This document shows positions 58,606 through 64,000 of a DNA stretch of 64,000 nucleotides, in pieces (the stretch's first letter is position 1; every line of letters begins with the position of its first letter). Below the pieces are notes generated by a model. It was given only the letters and a program-made list of their open reading frames with translations, ran no database searches and was not told the DNA's origin. The position numbers and the translations under genes are program-made. Source of the DNA: Psychrobacter cibarius (GTDB lineage: Bacteria > Pseudomonadota > Gammaproteobacteria > Pseudomonadales > Moraxellaceae); assembly GCF_016107535.1 (NCBI RefSeq), contig NZ_JABASQ010000003.1, forward strand, positions 124,001-188,000, in the 5' to 3' direction.

Positions 58606-59256
58606 TTACTTCGGCTTGTAAGCAATCATCACTTCATTACGGCGCAAAAAAGGCAGCGTCCAAGGCGGATTATAACGTGCCAGTTCAGGCTCGCCCGTTA
58701 TAGTCAAATTTTGGGTTTGCATCCAAGATTGTAGCTCTTCCGTTTTAGTCGCTACTTTTTTACTGCCCGCCAACCCTGAGAACTTAATCACACCGTACGT
58801 CTGTGCTGGCACCTCGGTAATCGTGATGTTTGGATTATTTGGCTTTGGCAGTGTTTGCATCGTATATTGACTGGGCATAGTAAATTGTACACGCCACTTA
58901 CCATCGTCTTGCTGCATGCTTACTGGTGCTGTCATCGCAATTTTTTGTGATTCACCATCACTCTTTTTGTTATTAGGCTGCATCGTAACGGGCGCAGTCA
59001 TGCTAATTTTACTACTGCCGCCAGTTGCCGCTGTATTATTGCCAAATATATAGTCGGCTAACACTTTAAACCCTTCGCGACTGGCGGAGTCTTGGTCACC
59101 ACTTACCAACGTTTGCGCCACTAGCTGCTTATCGTAACGACGCAGCTCAAAGTCATTCATTTGCGACAACACTGTATAATTCGGCTCTTCGGTTGCCATA
59201 GCTGCTCCTGAGGTTAATAGTGAACCACTTAATAATAAGTAGGTTACCTTTTTCAT
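58606..59256 (-). CDS. Exported SOUL-family heme-binding protein
   Basis: A 216-aa protein with a signal peptide (about 1-21, ending AAMA). The SOUL/HBP fold is indicated by NYTVLSQMNDFELRRYDKQL, FKVLADYIFGNN, the repeated KISMTAPV and KIAMTAPV motifs, and RYNPPWTLPFLRRNEVMI. Eukaryotic homologues bind heme or porphyrins, and the bacterial role is not established. It should be periplasmic. Confidence 0.9.
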   Translation of the reverse strand: MKKVTYLLLSGSLLTSGAAMATEEPNYTVLSQMNDFELRRYDKQLVAQTLVSGDQDSASREGFKVLADYIFGNNTAATGGSSKISMTAPVTMQPNNKKSDGESQKIAMTAPVSMQQDDGKWRVQFTMPSQYTMQTLPKPNNPNITITEVPAQTYGVIKFSGLAGSKKVATKTEELQSWMQTQNLTITGEPELARYNPPWTLPFLRRNEVMIAYKPK

Positions 59257-59347
59257 AGTATGTCTCCAGCAGTTAAAACATCGCTTAGCAATGGTTACTG
59301 TCTCGCCATTATGATTTCTACTTTACCAACTACTCATAAGTACTGTC

Positions 59348-59391
59348 TGTGTCTTTTGGTTATGACAAAAGACTATTAACCAAAAGACACA
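59348..59391. repeat. 15-bp perfect inverted repeat between the SOUL gene and tgt
   Basis: Left arm TGTGTCTTTTGGTTA (59348-59362); right arm is its exact complement at 59377-59391, with a 14-base spacer. Neither strand has a T run after the stem, so it is not a standard terminator. It lies in the divergent promoter region. Confidence 0.85.
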
Positions 59392-59444
59392 TTTATCAGA
59401 TATATCAATACCTCATAAACATCCATGTCCAAAAAAACTGCTAA

Positions 59445-60644
<1,200 letters not shown>

Positions 60645-60671
60645 TCATATTTTTGCCATTGTCATAGCTAT

Positions 60672-60705
60672 AAAAAGGGCTTAAGATAATTCTTAAGCCC
60701 TTTTT
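60672..60705. terminator. tgt terminator (bidirectional)
   Basis: AAAAAGGGCTTAAGA (60672-60686) pairs perfectly with TCTTAAGCCCTTTTT (60691-60705). It could also end the minus-strand symporter transcript. Confidence 0.9.
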
Positions 60706-60740
60706 AGTGTGTTGCTTTTATTATTTCTAGTTAATCAGTA

Positions 60741-62093
60741 CTAGCCCATTAACGAGGTTACAAATACCACAAGCACGGCAATTGGTGCTACAAACTTAGC
60801 AACGATTTGCCATAATTGCCATGCACCATTAGACAGACCAAGCTCTTGCTGAATACTGCGTTGATCCATTCGCCAACCAACGAAAATAATTGCAGCAAGA
60901 CCAGTTAGCGGGAGAAGGAATTTACTGGTAATTTTATCCAATGCATCAAAGATGCCATTACCCATGATAGTAAAGTCAGACCATAGGTTAAATGATAATA
61001 ATGCCGCAACACCTAATAGCCAAATCACCGTACTGGCAACGATGGTTGATACCGTACGACTCATCGGTGTACGTTCTTCTAAAAACTCAACGGTTGGCTC
61101 AAGCAATGAGATTGATGAGGTAATAGCAGCAAAAGTAATAAGTAAGAAGAACAATGTACCAATGATCGTTCCTGCGCCCATGCTACCAAAAGCGATCGGT
61201 AAGCTGACAAAGATAAGACCAGGACCTGAAGCAGGGTCTAGACCATTGCTAAAGATGATTGGGAAGATTGCTAGACCAGCAGCCAAAGCAATAACCGTAT
61301 CTAAAATCACAACAGTACGGGCAGTTTTTAGTAAGTTCACTTCACGACCCAAATATGAGCCATAAGCAATCATAATACCCATACCAATAGATAGGGTGAA
61401 GAATGCATGACCCAATGCTGCAAGCATCACATCGCCAGTCAACTTGCTAAGATCTGGTGTAAAGAGATAAGCCACTGCTTCGCCAAAACCACCGTTTATT
61501 ACGTTGTAACCAACGATGACGAACAAAATCACGCCGAGTAGTGGCATTAAGACTTTAGCCGTGGTTTCGATACCTTTGGTCACACCAATACCGACAATCA
61601 AAGCAGTAATAGCCATAAACACGGTATGCCAAATCGTCAACGTACCTGCTGAAGCCAACATAGCATCAAAGGTCGCAGCAATAGAATCACTGTCTTGACC
61701 AATAAAACTGCCTGTACCTGCTTTAGTAATATAGTTGAGTGCCCAGCCGCCAATCACACTATAAAACGATAGAATTAAGAAACCACCTAAAATACCTGAC
61801 GCACCGATGATGCCCCAACTGCGCGATTTACCTTCACTTGCTGCAACATCCGCAAAAGTGTTGACTGGGTTCTTTTGCCCACGGCGACCAATCAGCCATT
61901 CAGCGACTAGAATCGGAAAACCTACCAGCGCGATACAGAATAAATAAGCGATAACGAAAGCTGAACCACCGCTTTCACCGACCATATAGGGAAACTTCCA
62001 TATGTTTCCCAAACCAACTGCTGAACCAACCGCTGCCAATACGAAGCCAAAACTTGAGCTCCACTGTGCATGTTCTTGTTTATTAATAGCCAT
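60741..62093 (-). CDS. Sodium-dependent transporter, neurotransmitter:sodium symporter family
   Basis: A 450-aa inner-membrane protein with about 11-12 membrane segments. The first, FVLAAVGSAVGLGNIWKFPY, matches the NSS/LeuT signature (AAVGSAVGLGNIWRFP), where sodium and substrate bind. VIVASTVIWLLG and LLEPTVEFLEER fit later segments. The family moves amino acids or other small solutes with sodium, and the substrate cannot be told. A GGA site lies before the ATG at 62093. An 8-bp inverted repeat sits 33 bases upstream. Confidence 0.93.
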   Translation of the reverse strand: MAINKQEHAQWSSSFGFVLAAVGSAVGLGNIWKFPYMVGESGGSAFVIAYLFCIALVGFPILVAEWLIGRRGQKNPVNTFADVAASEGKSRSWGIIGASGILGGFLILSFYSVIGGWALNYITKAGTGSFIGQDSDSIAATFDAMLASAGTLTIWHTVFMAITALIVGIGVTKGIETTAKVLMPLLGVILFVIVGYNVINGGFGEAVAYLFTPDLSKLTGDVMLAALGHAFFTLSIGMGIMIAYGSYLGREVNLLKTARTVVILDTVIALAAGLAIFPIIFSNGLDPASGPGLIFVSLPIAFGSMGAGTIIGTLFFLLITFAAITSSISLLEPTVEFLEERTPMSRTVSTIVASTVIWLLGVAALLSFNLWSDFTIMGNGIFDALDKITSKFLLPLTGLAAIIFVGWRMDQRSIQQELGLSNGAWQLWQIVAKFVAPIAVLVVFVTSLMG

Positions 62094-62125
62094 TTTTTCC
62101 GTCCTCGTGCTTCAATTAACATCAC

Positions 62126-62147
62126 TGATAATCTTCCTTGATTATCA
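62126..62147. promoter_or_regulatory. Operator-like 8-bp inverted repeat upstream of the symporter gene
   Basis: TGATAATC (62126-62133) and GATTATCA (62140-62147) are exact complements around TTCCTT. It resembles a spaced Fur half-site pair but with 8 rather than 7 central bases, so another dimeric regulator is possible. It lies 33 bases before the start codon. Confidence 0.5.
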
Positions 62148-62286
62148 TAAATAGCCATGAAAAATATCAGGCTATTCAATAAACACCTCAATGTGAGGCG
62201 TCCAGCAACATTAAGAAAGAATTGTTTACAATATCGTAAAGGCTCAGTTTCTGCTAAGCCACCAAAAAAGTCAAGCGCTCATAAAC

Positions 62287-62316
62287 ATAAAAAGCCATAA
62301 CAATTGGTTATGGCTT
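62287..62316 (-). terminator. lpxA terminator
   Basis: AAGCCATAAC (62292-62301) pairs perfectly with GTTATGGCTT (62307-62316). On the minus strand the stem is followed by TTTTTATG. It lies about 90 bases past the lpxA stop. Confidence 0.8.
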
Positions 62317-62403
62317 CTGGTAGTTTTATCTATAACTGACAAGAGTTTGGCTGATTAATGAATGCATACTATATATAATTTTCAGAAAAAGTCAATCGCC
62401 GTT

Positions 62404-63183
62404 CTAGCGCACCACACCACGACGGCTTTTTTGTAGTGAATCAATGAGCAACTGGATTTTCGGCTCTTTTGGTAGCAGCTCATTATTCAAAACCTCAAGC
62501 GCTTGCACGGTCGTCAGACCAGATCTAAAAATCATACGATAAGCTTGACGCAATACCTCAATTGTCTCTTTTGACCATCCTTTACGACGCATGCCTTCCA
62601 CATTGAGACCATGAGTCGTTGCTGGATTTCCAGATACCATGGTAAAGGCGGCTACATCTTTTAGAATCAGACTTGCGCCCCCAATCAAGCTATAGTCATC
62701 AACCGTACAAAACTGATGAATACCTGAATTACCGCCAATGATCGTGTGATTACCAATAGTCACATGCCCTGCAACGCCAACATTGTTGGCCAATACATTA
62801 TGATCGCCAATCACACAATCATGAGCCACATGAGTGTTCACCATCAGTAGATTATGGCTGCCTATCTTAGTGAGCTCACTATCTTGTGCGGTGCCGCGGT
62901 GTAAACTACAGGCTTCTCGAATGGTATTATGATCGCCAATCTCAAGCCAAGTACGCTCACCAGCATACTTCAAATCCTGAGGATCTTCGCCAATGCTCGC
63001 AAATTGATAAAACTCATTGTGTTGACCAATACGAGTCAATTTGGTAACAACTACATGGCGATGCAGAACCGTGTGAGCGCCAATAGTGACCTCATCACCG
63101 ACGATACAATACGGACCAATGATAGCAGTCTCATCAATTTGGGCGGACGGTGAGATGAGTGCTGTTGGATGGATCTGACTCAT
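62404..63183 (-). CDS. lpxA: UDP-N-acetylglucosamine acyltransferase
   Basis: LpxA adds the first 3-hydroxyacyl chain to UDP-GlcNAc, committing it to lipid A. The 259-aa protein is a left-handed beta-helix of hexapeptide repeats. The catalytic histidine is H121 in NTHVAHDCVIGDHN (E. coli H125). The C-terminal helical part includes KGWSKETIEVLRQAYR. The ATG at 63183 has an AAAGG site. A start 45 bases upstream adds a sequence without homologous character. Order lpxD-fabZ-lpxA is canonical, but no lpxB follows here. Confidence 0.97.
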   Translation of the reverse strand: MSQIHPTALISPSAQIDETAIIGPYCIVGDEVTIGAHTVLHRHVVVTKLTRIGQHNEFYQFASIGEDPQDLKYAGERTWLEIGDHNTIREACSLHRGTAQDSELTKIGSHNLLMVNTHVAHDCVIGDHNVLANNVGVAGHVTIGNHTIIGGNSGIHQFCTVDDYSLIGGASLILKDVAAFTMVSGNPATTHGLNVEGMRRKGWSKETIEVLRQAYRMIFRSGLTTVQALEVLNNELLPKEPKIQLLIDSLQKSRRGVVR

Positions 63184-63315
63184 AATGTGGACCTTTGTAT
63201 GATCTGATGCGAGTAAATGGTAAAACAAATACAGCCAATTTAGTTTTATGAGAAAACCTAAGCATGGCTCTGCTGTTAAATGCGAGTGTCAATTATAATG
63301 CTTATGACCCGCTTT

Positions 63316-63354
63316 GACCTAATTCTTTAGACGCTTTGTTTAAAGAATTAGGTC
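63316..63354. repeat. 14-bp perfect hairpin in the fabZ-lpxA gap
   Basis: GACCTAATTCTTTA (63316-63329) and its exact complement at 63341-63354, with an 11-base loop. On the minus strand, the direction of fabZ-lpxA, no T run follows, so it is not a simple terminator. Confidence 0.85.
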
Positions 63355-63385
63355 GGCTACGAGACACAATGGCTATTAGTAAACC

Positions 63386-63895
63386 TTATTGTTCTTGGCG
63401 AGCAATCATTATTTGCGCACTGGCGGCTAGCTCATCGTCAACATGTACAGTGCAGTCAAATTTATAAATACCGCGCTTCTGCATCACTGTTTTAGCACGA
63501 ATAGTCAGCTGATCACCAGGAATCACTCGACGCTTAAAACGGACTTTATCAACACCTGCAAATAGATATAAATAACCATCTTCTGCGGTTAGACCAGCAC
63601 TGATAAATCCGAGCACGCCTGAGACCTGAGCCATGCACTCAACCATAAGTACCCCTGGCATAATCGGCTCATCAGGAAAATGACCATTAAAAAACTCTTC
63701 ATTGATAGTCACATTCTTAATACCCGTAATGCACTCACCAGGCGTACAATCAATAATCTTATCTACTAAAAGAAAAGGATAACGGTGTGGCAAATAATGC
63801 TTTAACGTATGATAGGTTAATGGCAGCGTAAGACCTTGCTCAGCTAAGCTTTTCATTTCTTTATCATTCAAAATATCGATATCGGTGCTGCTCAT
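63386..63895 (-). CDS. fabZ: 3-hydroxyacyl-[ACP] dehydratase FabZ
   Basis: FabZ dehydrates 3-hydroxyacyl-ACP in fatty-acid elongation and so competes with LpxA for the same substrate. The hot-dog fold carries H72 in GHFPDEPIMPG and the catalytic glutamate E86 in GVLMVECMAQ. The 169-aa length is slightly above the usual 150 because of about 20 extra N-terminal residues. An AAGGAA site precedes the ATG at 63895. It sits between lpxD and lpxA, the standard arrangement. Confidence 0.97.
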   Translation of the reverse strand: MSSTDIDILNDKEMKSLAEQGLTLPLTYHTLKHYLPHRYPFLLVDKIIDCTPGECITGIKNVTINEEFFNGHFPDEPIMPGVLMVECMAQVSGVLGFISAGLTAEDGYLYLFAGVDKVRFKRRVIPGDQLTIRAKTVMQKRGIYKFDCTVHVDDELAASAQIMIARQEQ

Positions 63896-63967
63896 AATGG
63901 TGCTTCCTTGCTATGTTTCAAATCGCTATGATTTTACTGTGTTTGTATATATGCATTGATATTTTCG

Positions 63968-64000
63968 CTAATCACGCCCAAGCTGACGGAAGCGTACAGC
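63968..64000 (-). CDS. lpxD: Probable 3' end of lpxD
   Basis: Ten codons reading AVRFRQLGRD then TAG run to the window edge in the fabZ direction, 72 bases before fabZ. The order lpxD-fabZ-lpxA predicts LpxD here, but ten residues alone cannot prove it. Confidence 0.5.
   Translation of the reverse strand, partial: AVRFRQLGRD

Larger units (their letters stand above)
62094..62403. other. Intergenic region upstream of the symporter gene
   Basis: 310 bases between lpxA and the symporter gene. It holds the 8-bp inverted repeat (62126-62147) and the lpxA terminator (62287-62316), and nothing else that I can see. Confidence 0.5.

Noticed and set aside
60952..61365. 137-codon + strand frame opposite the symporter gene
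   Set aside because: Mirror image of a membrane-protein gene with clear homology on the minus strand.

Overview
The window is ordinary chromosomal DNA from a gammaproteobacterium of the Moraxellaceae, most likely Psychrobacter. I base this on protein style (LptD, TamA and ClpA with long N/D/S/T-rich insertions), a cmk-rpsA-ihfB-lapA-pyrF block, a CioAB-type quinol oxidase and a GAPDH with a long N-terminal extension. No database search was possible. No rRNA, tRNA, CRISPR array, prophage, transposase or complete insertion sequence was seen.

Layout. 1-8.6 kb: mfd (3' end off the window), an RraA-like protein, an NAD(P)-binding protein, rpsT on the + strand, a histidine phosphatase, a metallophosphoesterase, pyrF and lapA. 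8.7-18.5 kb: ihfB, rpsA, cmk, tadA, ung, clpA, clpS and a membrane-anchored coiled-coil protein, all on the minus strand. 18.6-28.5 kb: argC, hemE, proB, obgE, gap, a lipocalin and a Nudix-ThiE fusion, all minus. 28.7 kb: a tiny hemP gene on the + strand under a Fur box. 29-38 kb: tamB and tamA, minus. 38-48 kb, + strand: an LplT-like transporter, coq7, a TPR protein, a lipoprotein alpha/beta hydrolase and the cytochrome bd operon with a 38-residue third gene. 48-50 kb: murU and amgK, minus. 50.5-55.3 kb: lptD-surA, +. 55.5-64 kb: a candidate structured RNA, an EEP-family membrane protein, asd (+), a SOUL protein, tgt (+), a sodium symporter, and lpxA-fabZ-lpxD (minus, lpxD only its last codons).

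How the genes fit together. The strongest theme is envelope construction: lipid A acylation (lpxD, fabZ, lpxA), LPS export (lptD), outer-membrane protein folding and insertion (surA, tamA, tamB), peptidoglycan recycling (amgK, murU) and lipid handling (LplT-like protein, lipoprotein hydrolase, lipocalin). A second theme is translation and genome upkeep (rpsA, rpsT, obgE, tgt, tadA, mfd, ung, ihfB, clpA/clpS). Heme and respiration appear as hemE, hemP, the SOUL protein, coq7 and the bd oxidase.

Most interesting unexplained signals: (1) two copies of a 170-201 bp element with inverted ends and flanking TA (4334-4538 and 28940-29113), which looks like a MITE; (2) a highly structured minus-strand intergenic segment at 55497-55746, a candidate small RNA; (3) perfect inverted repeats of 15, 14 and 8 bp at 59348-59391, 63316-63354 and 62126-62147 that are not ordinary terminators; (4) genes missed by a length cutoff (hemP and a DUF2474-like bd-oxidase subunit).
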